Assembly (NCBI RefSeq): GCF_024323335.1 | Contig: NC_066581.1 | Location: 444,689,816-444,753,815 of the forward strand | Direction of reading: 5' to 3' | Source: Lathyrus oleraceus | Taxonomy: Eukaryota > Streptophyta > Magnoliopsida > Fabales > Fabaceae | DNA length: 64,000 nucleotides | In this document: piece after piece, positions 38,003 to 49,900 of the stretch | Position numbering within the stretch: position 1 is the first letter of the stretch | Layout: every line of letters begins with the position of its first letter | Program-made: the position numbers and the translations under genes | Notes under the pieces: generated by a model | The model's database searches: none | Seen by the model: only the letters and a program-made list of their open reading frames with translations | What the model was told of the DNA's origin: nothing

Positions 38003-40560
38003 TGTAAGACCCTAATTTTGATCCCTAAGATCCCTCATGCCATCTTATCATGTTCAATGGCTTTGGGTTCACACCTTGGTATGCTCCTTACGCCTCATTC
38101 ATTGGGTTTCCATAGGGAGAGATCACCAAGCATTTTTGATTGTATCATACTTTATTTTCCTTGGTTTACTAATCAAAATACCAAAAATATGTCTAGTGTA
38201 GATTTGTTTCTTTTGTAGGTAGTATGTGCATCCACATGTGCCTCATCAAGCTCACATCTAGGGTTTGAGACTCTCAGTGCAAAAGATTAATCGAAGAAAG
38301 GTTCACATTGGTCATAAGCATCATATATTGATCCCCATGTTCTTTATTTGTCATTTTGATCAATAATTCATCAAGATGTTGAAGCTTGTTTGTCAAGGAA
38401 GCCCTAATTCATCTTGGTATCTTGTGTGCCTTCCTCAACAAGTTTCTTCAACATCTCATCAAATATCATAAAGGTATACTCCGTTGTCCTTCATAATAAT
38501 CATATATGATCCTCCTTGAGCCCCAAGGAGCAAAGGAACTTCAAGTTTGCAAGTTGGGATAGGTCCATCCCATTTTATTTTTGCGTGTGGTATGCTTTAG
38601 GAGTTTGGTTCTTTATACCATATCACAGATAGTTAGGATTTCTATATAAGTCCAATTATGATTGCTCAACATAGAGCTAAATCGGTCCTAAAGGTATAAC
38701 ATTTTTGTAAGTGAGATGGTAAGCCTCCCATTCCTCATGGTATTGTGTGAAGATTTAACCTTTTTTCCATTTATGAAAGCTAGTGGCATACTTGTTGATT
38801 TATCCAAGTTGGAGACCTTCTCATAGATGATGTCTTGGTATATATCTTCATGCTTGTGAGTGGATGGTTGAGTGTTCTCCAAAGAATGACTTAAACAATT
38901 TTCTTCTTCCACTAACATTTCATTAACTTTCCTTTGTATTGACTTTATCCTTCCATGTCATTTACTTTAATGCAATTTAAAATTATGCACTTTATCATTC
39001 ATTGCCATTTACATTTCATGCAACCTGTTTATGTTTCAGTCATTTTTTACTTTGCTCACTTGAGCCATATTTTGTTCTTGTATTATATTTTGTGCTTGTG
39101 ATTTTGTTTTGTTGTGGTCTTAGGACCTTAAAATACCTAATAACAACAAAAACCCTAAAAATATATTGGTGGACAGTTGGACCTTTTCCCTTGACTTGAT
39201 CTGAGATTTTGGACTTAGAATAGGCAACATACCTATGCTTTGAAGGACTTGGCCAATGCCATTATTTGAGACTGAGTTATCTTGGCCAATGTCATTCATC
39301 TGATACAAGCCATGAGAACTCCATTGGTTTATCTGCTTTTTTTATCTATGTGCTTAAGTTGTCATTTTGACCTTATTGTTTATATTTGATGATTGTTTCT
39401 ATGAGCCTACCACAAGGAATATTTCATCTGATACATTTGATGACACTGAAGACTGGTTGCTTGCTTGGATTTTGGCTATCTTTATTTGATGCCTTTAATC
39501 TTCATATTGATTGCTTGATAGTTATGCTTGTTGCTTGCTATATAGTCCAAAGGAAATGGGTTTCTATCTGACATTCTTGTATTATGGATTGCATCCCATT
39601 GGTTAGATATTTTCAACTCTAAACTTTTAAATCTTGTATAGGATAGTCCCTTCATCTCCTCCCATTTATTTAATTTCAAAATCTCTCCCTCAATTCAAAA
39701 CCTTCTTTGCTTATGATTTCAAATTTAGATTTGTTTTAATGAGTAGAAACCTTGGTCTCATGCCATTGATTTTTTAAAACATTTTCTTAAATCAAGCTTG
39801 TGAATAAACTTAATCATATTTACCTTAATTTTAAAAGACAAAAAAAAAACTAACAACCTCATCTATTACTTTTGGCCATTTTGTGCCTTTTGCTTTTAAC
39901 TTTTTCAAAAGAGAGATGTTAGATTTGAGTTATCTTTGGTTGAGATATAATTCTACCATCCCATGATATATTACTTATAAGTCTTTCCATTTATTAGGGG
40001 TTAATGGCATACTTGTTGATTGAATCCAAGTTGGAGCCCTCCCTCTTAAATGTTGTAAAGCACTCATTATCGGTGGAGGTTTGGTTGATTATTCTCCCAT
40101 TGAAAACAAAAGATCTTTAAGCTTTTGTCAAAACCAATCCACTAATCTCTGAAATTTTTACCACGAACTATTAGGTTTTGATCCCTCATTTTATGTTGGT
40201 ACATAGGCATAAGTCCAAAGCTCTTGTCAAACATAAAAATATAATAAATGAATTCTTTATCTCATCCCCCATTCTATTTTTTAGAAAACCTCTTTTCCAA
40301 ATAAAAACACTTATACACAAAAAAAGGGCTCCCTAGGAGTACCTAGGACACTTTGGGAGCTAATACCTTCCCTCTGTGTAACCAACCCCCTTACCTGTAA
40401 TCATGACATTTTATTAGTTTTAATTTGAAAACATATTATCTTTGGGTTTTGTTCATAATTTTTCCTTTTTCCTTTGGAAAGAATGAAAGCGCGGTGGCGA
40501 CTCTAGTTTTATTGACATTGAGTTAACCAATAGCTCAATGGTCATGAATTTACCGCTACA
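38003..40560 (+). repeat. 5' LTR of element D, 2558 bp
   Basis: Starts TGTAAGACCCTAATTTTGAT and ends TACCGCTACA. It aligns with LTR A in blocks only; large U3/R sections are absent, and I do not find the TATAAATA block conserved in LTRs A, B and C. Near its end is a 10-nt copy of the primer-site start (40495-40504). Confidence 0.85.
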
Positions 40561-40570
40561 AAAAATAAAG

Positions 40571-40588
40571 TGGAGACTCTACTGGGGA
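40571..40588 (+). other. Primer-binding site of element D (16 of 18 match)
   Basis: TGGAGACTCTACTGGGGA, 10 nt after the LTR end. Differs from the exact site at two positions (C to A, G to A). Confidence 0.85.
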
Positions 40589-41365
40589 TCAGTGGGTTTA
40601 GCCTACTTTTTGTGTGTGTATATATTTGTGTATTTGATATTTGTTTTTATCTATTGTTGTGTGATATTCTTTGTCTATTGTACTTGGTGATCTCTGTGTG
40701 GTGAGTTAAGTTCTAACCCTAACTTGAGTGCAGTTTAAGATAGGATGGTGGTATACTCATGTTGTGCCATTAGTAAGTCGTGGATAGCCATTACTTTCTC
40801 TGATTTGGGGATCCGAGAAGCTGAGGATCATAGAACATTTGACCCAACTTGGCTTATTTAGGAGGTAGTACGGAGACTGTTCAAGTGTAGAGTTGATAAC
40901 AGTTGTTACATGATACTACATTCAGATGAGTTTCTCTTGAGATTACTATGGGTTGATGAGTCAGTCATCCTAACCTATAGTATCTGATATATGGGATCAC
41001 GACTCTGGGAACTTTTTAGAACATGATCTACAGGTTTTTATCCTTAATACACGACTTTAGGATGGTTCTTAACCTGACTCCATGCTCGTGACTCACAACA
41101 AACCCTTTGATTCTTGGTTGATCCGATCAGTCTCGTCAATATTAATGGAACTTGAGTGTTGATACGGTGAAAACCATAGTCCACCAAAATGTATGATTGA
41201 TCTTTATGATGACTTGATCCATCCCTTGACCTTTGTTTGTGTTTTACTTGTGTGTGATCCCTTGTGTGTGATTGTTGCATTAATGCATACATGCACATCA
41301 TAAAATTCATCATAGAAAATAAATTTCAAGGAAACTAAGGTCGTATTTGCAAATATTTTCAGACC
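40589..41365 (+). other. Untranslated leader of element D
   Basis: Homologous in inverse orientation to the leaders of A and B. No gene seen; open frames on the opposite strand here are shadows. Confidence 0.7.
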
Positions 41366-42559
41366 ATGGATTGTGGACGAAGGAACACTAATAAGTACAT
41401 TTTCAGATGTCTTGCCTGAAAGAGTTAAGGAAGCTATCATCCTTTGTAGTTGATCCCTTGGATTTCAAGAAACGCCATGGGAAGCTTTTATCCATATTGT
41501 CTACTGATGTGGTTGAAGGACTTTTGAGTGTCTTGGTGCAATTTTATGACCCCCTATATCGGTGCTTCAATTGTATTGATTATCAACTTGTGCCTATGTT
41601 AGAAGAGTATGCCCATATCTTAGGTATGCCCGTATCTAACAACGTACCTTTCAGTGGATTAGAGGAGATTCCGAGATCTCAAGTCATAATAAAATCTCTT
41701 CATTTGAAAAAATATGAGATATATGCTAATATGATGAAGAAAGGAGGGATTCTAGGGTTAACTTATGAGATTCTCACTGGTAGAGCTACTGATTTTGCTC
41801 AAGTTGGTAGCATGGACGCTTTTGAAGCAATTTTTTTCTTGACAACTGTGGAGATTATTGACAGTTGTGGTGAGTTCCTAATGTGCCTCTCATTGGTACA
41901 CAAGGAGGAATCAACTACAACCCTGCTTTAGCTCGTTGTCATCTTGGGTTCCCTTTGAGAGATAAACCCAATAATGTTCACTTAGAAGTTCTATTCTATC
42001 AAGAGGGTAAATATCCCCAAAATTTGAAGACTAGAATGATGCATGCTTGGCATAATATTCATAGGAAGGGAAGAGTCGAACGTGGTCCATGCAATTGTGT
42101 AGCTTACACTACCTGGGTGAAGAAGAGAGCCTTGGAGCTTAAGATGTCGTATTCCTGTGAAAGACCTATGTCTATGGTTGTGGCTGAGCCATCAACTCTC
42201 CCCGACCAAGATGTAGAGGAGTTGGAAGACACACTCACCAAGATGAAGCAATAGAGGGACCTTTGGAAGAGCGGTTCCATACTTTGAACCGAAAACATGT
42301 GGATTTGCTACTTGAGTCGAAAGACAAGGATGCACTTATTGAGGTTCTTGAATAGCGTGGAATGAAGAGACAAAGAGAGCCATATGATTTATTTTCCTCT
42401 AGTATTCCTCAACCTTCCAGTGCTTGGAAGAAGATTTTTGATCAACTCTTCCTCGAGAAAGCTCAAATGAAGACAACTTTTGAGTCAGAGATCAGACGCG
42501 TCCGAAGGAAGTATACACCCTTGGCTAGTTCACTTGATTCAGTTGCTAGGGATCCTTAG
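41366..42559 (+). pseudogene. Element D ORF1 (degenerate)
   Basis: ATG at 41366 opens MDCGRRNTNKY. A 1-nt loss near 41410 shifts the frame. The body resumes at 41407-41931 (LKELRKLSSFVVDPLDF, LLSVLVQFYDPLYRC). A deletion near 41845 removes about 85 codons present in E, including the VNAIR..NP and KWFIS blocks. A shift near 41880 follows, then 41883-42254 (GTQGGINYNPALARC, WVKKRALELKM), a TAG at 42252, and the C-terminal helix to 42559. About 398 codons remain, against about 484 in E. Confidence 0.85.
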
Positions 42560-42881
42560 GATGAGACTCTCCTTTCTTATTGTATTTGTACGTTTTGGTT
42601 TCTGAAATTGTACTCAGTGTAATCCTTTTATGAATAAATGAGAGATTTTGTATGGATAAAAATTATTATTACTGATTATTATTATTGATTATTGAAATAT
42701 TTTCAAGTAGGAATTTGTTTTTTCCTTGAAATTAAAAATTAAAAAAACATTGCATTCCATGCATCATTTGCATAACAGGTTTCTTGCATTCCAACCTTCA
42801 ACCATATATCTTATTTTCTTCCTCTTTGTATCAGACAAGCTGACTCATCACTATAATACTTAAGCTAATCACCAGAGAAGA
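42560..42881 (+). other. Spacer between ORF1 and gag, element D
   Basis: A/T-rich, with a TTATTATT-type run near 42660-42690. Homologous to the spacers of B and C. No gene seen. Confidence 0.6.
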
Positions 42882-45800
42882 ATGGATCATCTAGAACAAG
42901 AGAACCGAGATCACAAGAAAGATATTGTTAGGCTCACTACTTTGGTAGAGTATGTCATTGTTGCTCAGAATCAACCATCTCCACCTCCCGCAACTCCTCC
43001 TTAGAGGACTGTTATCTCTGAAGTTGTTTCTTCACTAGTGCTTGTAGTTCTCGCTAGCCAGTCTACGCCAGCTATGCCTACCGGATTCCCTTGGGGAATG
43101 CCACCGAACTTTATGCCTAAAGGATATGCTCAAACATTTGCTTCTATGCCAACATCTATCTCAGTCATGTCTATTCATCCTCCTGTCGTGCATACTTTTC
43201 CTCGTGTCGAGGAAACCATCTACCATTCCGAGCCGTCTGAGAGCCCCGATGTTCATGAGAAGATGGACGAGATGAAAGACCAATTTCTTGAGCTGAGAAA
43301 GGAATTGAAGACACTAAGGGGTAAAGATCTATTCAATAAGAGTGCTGCTGAGATGTGCTTGGTGCCCAACGTCAAAATCCATGTCAAATTCAAGGTCCCA
43401 TACTTTGAAAACTATAAGGGAAATACCTATCGTCTGAGTCACCTTGTAATGTATGCCTGCAAGATGTCTACTCAGACAAGAAATGATCAACTACTCATCC
43501 ACTACTTCCAAGACAGTTTAACTGGTGCTGCACTTCGGTGGTATATGGGTTTGGACAATGCAAGTGTTCATACTTTTAATGACTTGGGCGAGGTATTCGT
43601 CAAGAAATACAAGTACAACGTTGATATGGCTCCCGATCGTGATCAGTTACGATCGATGTCTCAGAAAGATAAGGAGACATTCAACGATTACGTAGAGAGA
43701 TGGAGAGAACTTGCTGCTCAAATTAGCCCATCCTTGGAGGAGAAAGAGATGACCAAGATCTTTTTGAAGACTCTGAGTTCATTTATTATGAATGTATGAT
43801 TGCTAGTGCTCCTACTGATTTCACTGAAATGGTGAACATGGGGATACGGTTAGAAGAGGGTGTCTGAGAGGGCCGATTATCTAAAGAAGAGGCGTCTACG
43901 AGCAAGAAATATGGCAGTAGTTTCTCCAAAAGGAAGGAAGGGGAAACCAATGCAGTGTCTGTAGGGAGGCAGAAAAGGCCTCATGTGAGGAAGAATGCCA
44001 GACCTCGCCAGCAACATCATCAAGTATCATCAGTTATTCCTGTTTTTACCAATAATTCAGCAAATCAATCAGTACACGTTAAACAATAACATCAGCAACA
44101 ACAGCGTACCCACAACAATCACTACAAAAATAATCAGCAAAATTTTGAAAGGAAGAAGGTCACTTTTGATCCTATTCCGATGACGATCCTTCTTTGGTTG
44201 TCAAGAATTTGATTCAACCCAGAAATCCTCCACATACACCTAAACCATTACCATGGTGGTTCAAGCCCGATTTGTACTGTGCTTTTCATCAGGGAGCCCC
44301 TGGCCATGACATTGAAAATTGATATCCTTTGAAGCATGAGGTCTAAAAATTGATCAAGTATGGTATGGTGTCCTTTGAGGACCGCACAACTAACGTCAAA
44401 TCTAATCCATCGCCCGATCATGGCAATGCTTCTATCAATATAGTAGATGGCTGTCTTGGGAATTTTTGGGTTTTCGATGTTCGTCATATTTGCCAGTCTT
44501 TGGTAGCGATCCATAGAACTCTGTGTTTGATCAGTGATTGTGAGCATGACCATGATGATTGTGTTATCTACAGTATCAACCCTCGAGGATGTATGATTGT
44601 TAAGAGGGATATTCATAAGTTGATAGATGAAGGTGTAATTCAGAGCCAACTCGGGATATATGGGTAATGATGTAAATGTTATCGTGCTAGTATTTAAAGC
44701 TCCTGAGTGAGTAGTTATCCAGTTGACAGCAGCAAGAATGACAATAGATCGGTATCACCATTGGTAATACGGTTAGCAGGCCCAATCCTATATTCATTCG
44801 ATAAAGTTGTACCTTATAAGTACAATGCTACTATGATTGAGAATGGGCAAGAGGTTCCTCTTCCCGTTGCAAATTTAGTAGTGAGCATTGCATATGTTGT
44901 TAAGGTGACCCATAACGGTCGTGTATTTGTCCCAGTATATCCTAAAGTCACGGAAGATGTTAGAAACAAGGCAAATGTTCCTTCAGTTGATCCTATTAAT
45001 GCTCCAAATTGTCAATCTAGTGAATCCAACGGGTTGAAGGTTAAAGATGGCGATGATGAAGTTTTACGATTAATCAAGAAGAGTGAGTTCAATCTTGTGG
45101 AGCAGATGCTCCAAACTCCATCAAAGGTTTATGTGTTATCTTTATTAATGAACTCCGAAGTGCATAGAGAAGCGTTGCAGAAACTGCTGGAGTAAACATA
45201 TGTAGAGCATAATGTCATAGTGGATCAGTTCGATCACATTGTCGCCAATATCACTTCTTGCAATAATTTGAGCTTTTGCGGTGAAGAGCTTTCTGAGGAA
45301 GGCGGGAATAACAAATTGGAACTCCACATATCCATGAATTGTAAAGAGGACGCTTTGTCCAATGATTTGGTGGAAACCGGTTTGTCACTGAATGTGCTAC
45401 CGAAATCAACTTTGGCATGGTTGTCTTATCAAGGCTCACCTCTGAGGCTCAATGGTATGGTGGTAAAAATGTTCAACGGTTCTCGTAAAACTATCATTAA
45501 AGAGGTAGACCTTCCAATCAAGATTGGTCCGAGTGAGTTTTAGATTACTATTTACTAGGAAGGCCATGGATTCATGAGGCTCGTGTCGTCACGTCTACTT
45601 TGCATGAGAAGCTTAAATTCAATAAAAATGGCAAGCTCGTCGTTGTTGATGGAGAGAAAGCGTTTTTGGTGATCCATCTATCATCCTTAACCAATGTAGA
45701 AGATGAAGAAGAAGTTGAAACCCCGTTCCAAACTTTGTCTATTGTTGATGAGATTCAAAAGATTGGGGCATCCATGTCTTCTCTGAAATATGCGCGTGAA

Positions 45801-46088
45801 GTTGTTCAGGCTAGCAGCACCGACAAGTGGGGTCGTGTTGTAGAAGTAGTGGAGAACAAGAACAAAGCTAGTCTGGGATTTCAGCAAGGTCCGTTCAATA
45901 ACAACATCGAGGATACACAACATGTTTTCCGTAGTGGAGGGTTCATTCATAAAGATGAACGACACTCAACTGTAATTATTGAAGATGACGATGAAGAAGA
46001 AGCTTGTGCCAATTTTATGATACATGCCCAGACTTGCAACAATTGGGTTTCTATAGACGCTCCTATCATTGTACATTGTTCAATGTAA
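42882..46088 (+). pseudogene. gag-pro: Element D gag-pro (degenerate)
   Basis: ATG at 42882 opens MDHLEQENRDHKKDI, a coiled-coil-like start. TAG for CAG at 43002-43004, then an open frame to 43799 with the Gag core (EKMDEMKDQFLELRKELK, FQDSLTGAALRWYMGLDNA). A 1-nt loss near 43785 shifts frame; TGA at 43865-43867 replaces an Arg codon. The zinc-knuckle-like motif has TGA at its last Cys (near 44321). The protease catalytic Asp is Glu (VETGLSLNV, codon 45373-45375), TAA for Gln at 45193-45195, TAG at 45541-45543, and about 15 codons lost near 45553. The last frame (45600-46088) ends on the splice donor. Confidence 0.9.
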
Positions 46089-46341
46089 TTTGTTTTATTA
46101 TCAAAAGAAAAATCCTTCTCCTATGCCAAAGGGAGAAGTGAAACATTGTTGGGCATTTTCAATATTATCATCAATAAAATACAATTTTATTCATCCACAT
46201 CTATGATGTTTTTACTTTTTGCTTTTTCTGAAAAATGGTAATCTAAAAAACAAACATAAATAAGCAATAATTTTTCCATGCTTGCATGATATTTGTTTTC
46301 ACTTCTTATTTCTAAAATCAAAATATCAAATCATTATGCAG
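46085..46341 (+). other. Predicted intron between pro and RT, element D (257 bp)
   Basis: Donor GTAATTTG at 46085; its TAA (46086-46088) is the gag-pro stop. Acceptor ATTATGCAG ending at 46341, preceded by an A/T-rich stretch. Joining is phase 2 to phase 2 and enters the RT linker frame. This plus-strand copy confirms the pattern seen on the minus strand in B and C. Confidence 0.8.
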
Positions 46342-46605
46342 GTTACTTCTCAAACCTATTGAAGATAATGATCCTACTCTCTCTCCAAACTTTGATTTCC
46401 CTGTGTTTGAAGCTGAGGATGAGAATGATGATGAAGACGTGTCTGATGAGTTATCTCGTTTGCTTGAGCACGAGGCAAGAGCCATTCAGCCGTTTGAAGA
46501 GCAAACTGAATTAGTTAACTTGGGTTCCAAAGATGATATCAAGGAAATCGAGATTGTGTCGCAACTTTGTCCATAGGTTAAGAAGGGGTGTTGATCTTCT
46601 CCGAG
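46342..46605 (+). pseudogene. pol: Element D pol, first part (before the E insertion)
   Basis: Begins after the acceptor with the acidic linker (DELSRLLEHEARAIQPFEEQ in the reading frame) and LVNLGSKDDIKEIE. TAG near 46576 and a small deletion near 46592 break the frame just before element E starts at 46606. It continues at 63026. Confidence 0.8.
46601..46605. repeat. Target site duplication of element E, left copy (CCGAG)
   Basis: Pairs with CCTAG at 63026-63030, one change in five. The pol sequence of D reads on correctly if one copy is removed. Confidence 0.85.
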
Positions 46606-48168
46606 TGTAGCGGGGTATTCGTTACCATTAGAGATATTGACTAAATCCAAGGTAAATCATACAAGTCGAGTCGCCACCGCACTTCTATTTATCCAAAGGA
46701 ATGGTTAGAAAGTGAACAAAAACCTAAAAGTTTTATCGAATCAAAAACTAGTAAAAATGTCAAAGATCTGGGTAAGGGGTTGGTTATGCAATGGGAAGGT
46801 GCTAGGCACCCAAAGCATCCTAGGTACTCCTAGGGAGCCCTTTTCACATTTGTTGTAAGGTTGTTGTTTTTTTTTTTGAAAATTTATTTGTGCAAACATG
46901 ATTGAAGGGATGAGAAAAGAATATACAAATTTATTTACATTTTGTGTTTGAATGGATGAACCCATTGCCTACGTACCATCTTAAAAAAAGATTAGGATCA
47001 AAACCTCGTAGTTCGGGGTAAAAAAATTCAAAAAAAGGTTGGTGAATTGATTGGTCCAAAAACCTTAAGGTCTTTTGTTATCAAAGGGAGAAAACTCAAC
47101 CTAAAACCACAAATCCACCATGTGAGGATAGCTTCAACATGCTAGTGAGGGGTTAACCCTATAATAAGCATGGAAGACTCATTGTCCATCACTAAGGATA
47201 AAGGTGAGTATTATATCTACCTCAAGGATAACTCAAACCTAATAGCTAATGGTTATAAAAAAAAAGGGTTTGATTAAGAAGGTGGCCATTGAAACCACAA
47301 AAAGTATTTGAATGGGTTATATTTACCAATTAAAAGTATTTACAAAAATATGGTTAAAGTGGATTAAAAGGTTCAATTTAGAATAAGTGTTATGAAAAAT
47401 AAGTTTTGAAAATCAAAAGCATAAGGCTTAGGTTTCTAATGTTGAAAACAAAAGTTATTTTTTGCACAAAAAGTTTTGGCTTGGGTTAGAATGGGGAAAA
47501 AAAGGGTTAAATTCCTAAACATACAAGAGATAAGGGAAAAGAAAATAAAACCACATTAGGAGTTCCCCTCTTGAGATCATATTGATAATCCAAGTAGCTC
47601 CCATCCTTTGGAATAAGGAGTCACAAACAATATCTCAAGCCATTAAGCACAGGTAATCGGAATAAACCTCCAGGGGGTATCCCCACAAATAAAGTGGAAC
47701 ACCAGGCCATCTCTGCAAGTGTCATGTGAGCCCTCACAAAAAAACTCAACAAACAGGTTAGAGAAACAAGATAGGGTAATCAAGAGTTGCCCCCAAATCA
47801 AAATGTAACCACATGAATCATGCCATTAAAATTCACAAAAAAAAGGTCACAAAAAGCAACCAAGGGCAGGAGGCCTAAACCTCTTGTCAAACACATACAT
47901 TAAAAGGGTATCAAAAAATTTCAGGTTGAAAGTATAAAGTAGTGGAAATAGGGCATACCTGATTGGGGAGGATCGATTGAAATTGAGTTGCACCCGTGAG
48001 GTTTGCAGAGCAATCTGAGGGTTTATATGAGAGGGAATTGGTTCTTTGCCGATGAGTTCCCTTCAATCTCTGGAGGTTGCTCTGAACTCTGTTAGCTCTT
48101 CTCTCACTTTCTTTTTCCTGCCAGGGTAATAGGAATGGCATCTCCTTTTGTTTCACTGAAACTCTGAA

Positions 48169-48174
48169 TTTATA
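48169..48174 (-). promoter_or_regulatory. Putative TATA box, 3' LTR of element E
   Basis: TATAAA in GGTTATAAATTCAGAG, about 350 bp from the LTR start; identical in the 5' LTR (62655-62660). A second candidate, CATATAAACCCTC, lies about 140 bp further downstream. Confidence 0.45.
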
Positions 48175-48235
48175 ACCTGGTTTTTGTGGACCTGTGGGCT
48201 CAAATGAGAGAGGCCCAAGTCCAGAAAATTTTGTT

Positions 48236-48351
48236 ATATTTTATTTATTTATTTATTTATTTATTTTTCGTTTTTCGTTTTTCTTTTTTCTTTTTTTTCG
48301 TTTTTTTTATTATTATTATTATTTTTTTTTTATTATTTTTTTTTTAGTAAA
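48236..48351. repeat. T-rich (TTTA)n and (TTA)n low-complexity tract in the E 3' LTR
   Basis: A-rich on the element strand, in U3. The matching tract in the 5' LTR (62709-62846) differs in length and composition, so it mutates faster than the rest. It gives rise to spurious Phe/Tyr-rich open frames. Confidence 0.9.
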
Positions 48352-48525
48352 CAAAAGTAAGAGAAACAATGATGTATAATTCAAGCATGCTTGGTGATCT
48401 CAAACCAATCACAAGGAGTCCCACCCAAAGGCAAAGGGAACCAAGATGCTCATGATCCTTGAGGCTGTGCAAATGCAATGTTATGATGCTATGAGGGATC
48501 TTAGGGTCAAAATTGGGGTCTTACA

Positions 48526-48541
48526 GATGCCCCTATTTAAG
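48526..48541 (-). other. Putative polypurine tract region of element E
   Basis: On the element strand CTTAAATAGGGGCATC directly before the LTR start TGTAAG. The G-run is intact here, unlike in B. Confidence 0.5.
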
Positions 48542-49300
48542 GTCATTCTAGCCGGAGAAGTGAAGGTTAAAATCTTCGTCTCGACGAGGTAGAATGGGCT
48601 TAAATAATAACAAAGAGACAAATTTTGGACCCTAAGAGACCTCATGATGCAGATGTATGTATGCAAATAGTACGAACTCTGTGGGGATATGTGTCCACAA
48701 AGAAGAAAAGACATCCGGAGAAACTGACAATCCATAGGAGAAATACACTCAATGGGACAGAGACTCTGGGGACTCTTATGGGGATAGGAGAGGGAATAAA
48801 ATGCGTGAGCAGGTTACGACTCAACGCTTGGGGAACAGAATTCCATAGGGAAAATAACCAGTGGAAAGACCCGAGCTGACTCAAAGGTGCATGTATTGGG
48901 GAATATGCCAATACAACAAAAACTATCCACAACGGATACTTCGGATAAAAATTCGGATGAAAACAATCCACTAAGGGACTTCGCTGGGGATGCCTAAAAG
49001 GACACTCCTGGGGAAGCAGCGGGACGAGGTATTACTGGTTATTGGGTAATAAGCTCAAGGAGACATGTGATCTAATCGTCGGTATGAGGGTGAGATACAA
49101 CATGCTCGGGAAGAATGAATATCTAAGACCGGTATAAGGGTGAGAGATATCAATCAACCAAATCATCTGAGGAAGACCTAAAGAGGTATATCTCAACTCA
49201 GGAAAATCTGACTCCACAGAGGACAAAAAGTCATAATAGGGAGCAGAGAGGAGGGAATATCAGGGATACCGGTTACTGGGCATATAATAGGTGACCAACT

Positions 49301-49900
49301 AAGGCGTGAATTGGGGAATATTCCCAAAATACTCATCATCCAAAAGAGGGCTAAAAGCAAACACGATGATAGGATGGATATTCGACTCCGTAAAGGGGGT
49401 ACGAATTTTACTCGACTGGGGAAGAATAAAAGCTTCGACCAAAGAGTGCATGAGATATACTATCTATTACCGTCAGAACGTAGATAATATACTCGCATGG
49501 ACGATTATCCACAACCGGTTACTGGGTTAATAAAGGATAAATCGACCGAAAAAAAAAGGCATCGGGATACCGAAACTAGGTATATAATGATGACCAATCA
49601 AGGCGTGAATTGGGGAATATTCCCAAAACACTCATCATCCAAAAAGAGGGCAAAAAGCAAACTCGATGATAGGATGGGCATTTGACTCCGAAAAGGGAGT
49701 ATGAATCTTACTCAACTAGGGAAGAACAAAAGGCTTTGACCAAAGAGTGCATGAGATATACTATCTATTACCGTCAGAACATAGATAATATACTCGCATG
49801 GACGATTATCCACAACCGGTTACTGGGTTAATAAAGGATAAATCGACCGAAAAGAAAAGGCATCGGGATTTCAAAACTAGGTATATAATGATGACCAATT
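49301..49900. repeat. Tandem duplication of about 300 bp in the E 3' UTR
   Basis: AAGGCGTGAATTGGGGAATA occurs at 49301 and 49600. The two copies (49301-49599 and 49600-49900) are nearly identical throughout, so the duplication is recent. It is a different unit from the 104-bp array in B. Confidence 0.9.

Larger units (their letters stand above)
46606..48525 (-). repeat. 3' LTR of element E, 1920 bp
   Basis: TG...CA ends: TGTAAGACCCC at 48525 downwards, and CCCCGCTACA at 46606. Paired with 61089-63025. The differences seen are mostly single transitions and homopolymer changes. Confidence 0.95.

Noticed and set aside
48194..48379. Phe/Tyr-rich open frame, and a similar one at 62672-62860
   Set aside because: Translation of the T-rich low-complexity tract; it differs between the two LTRs.
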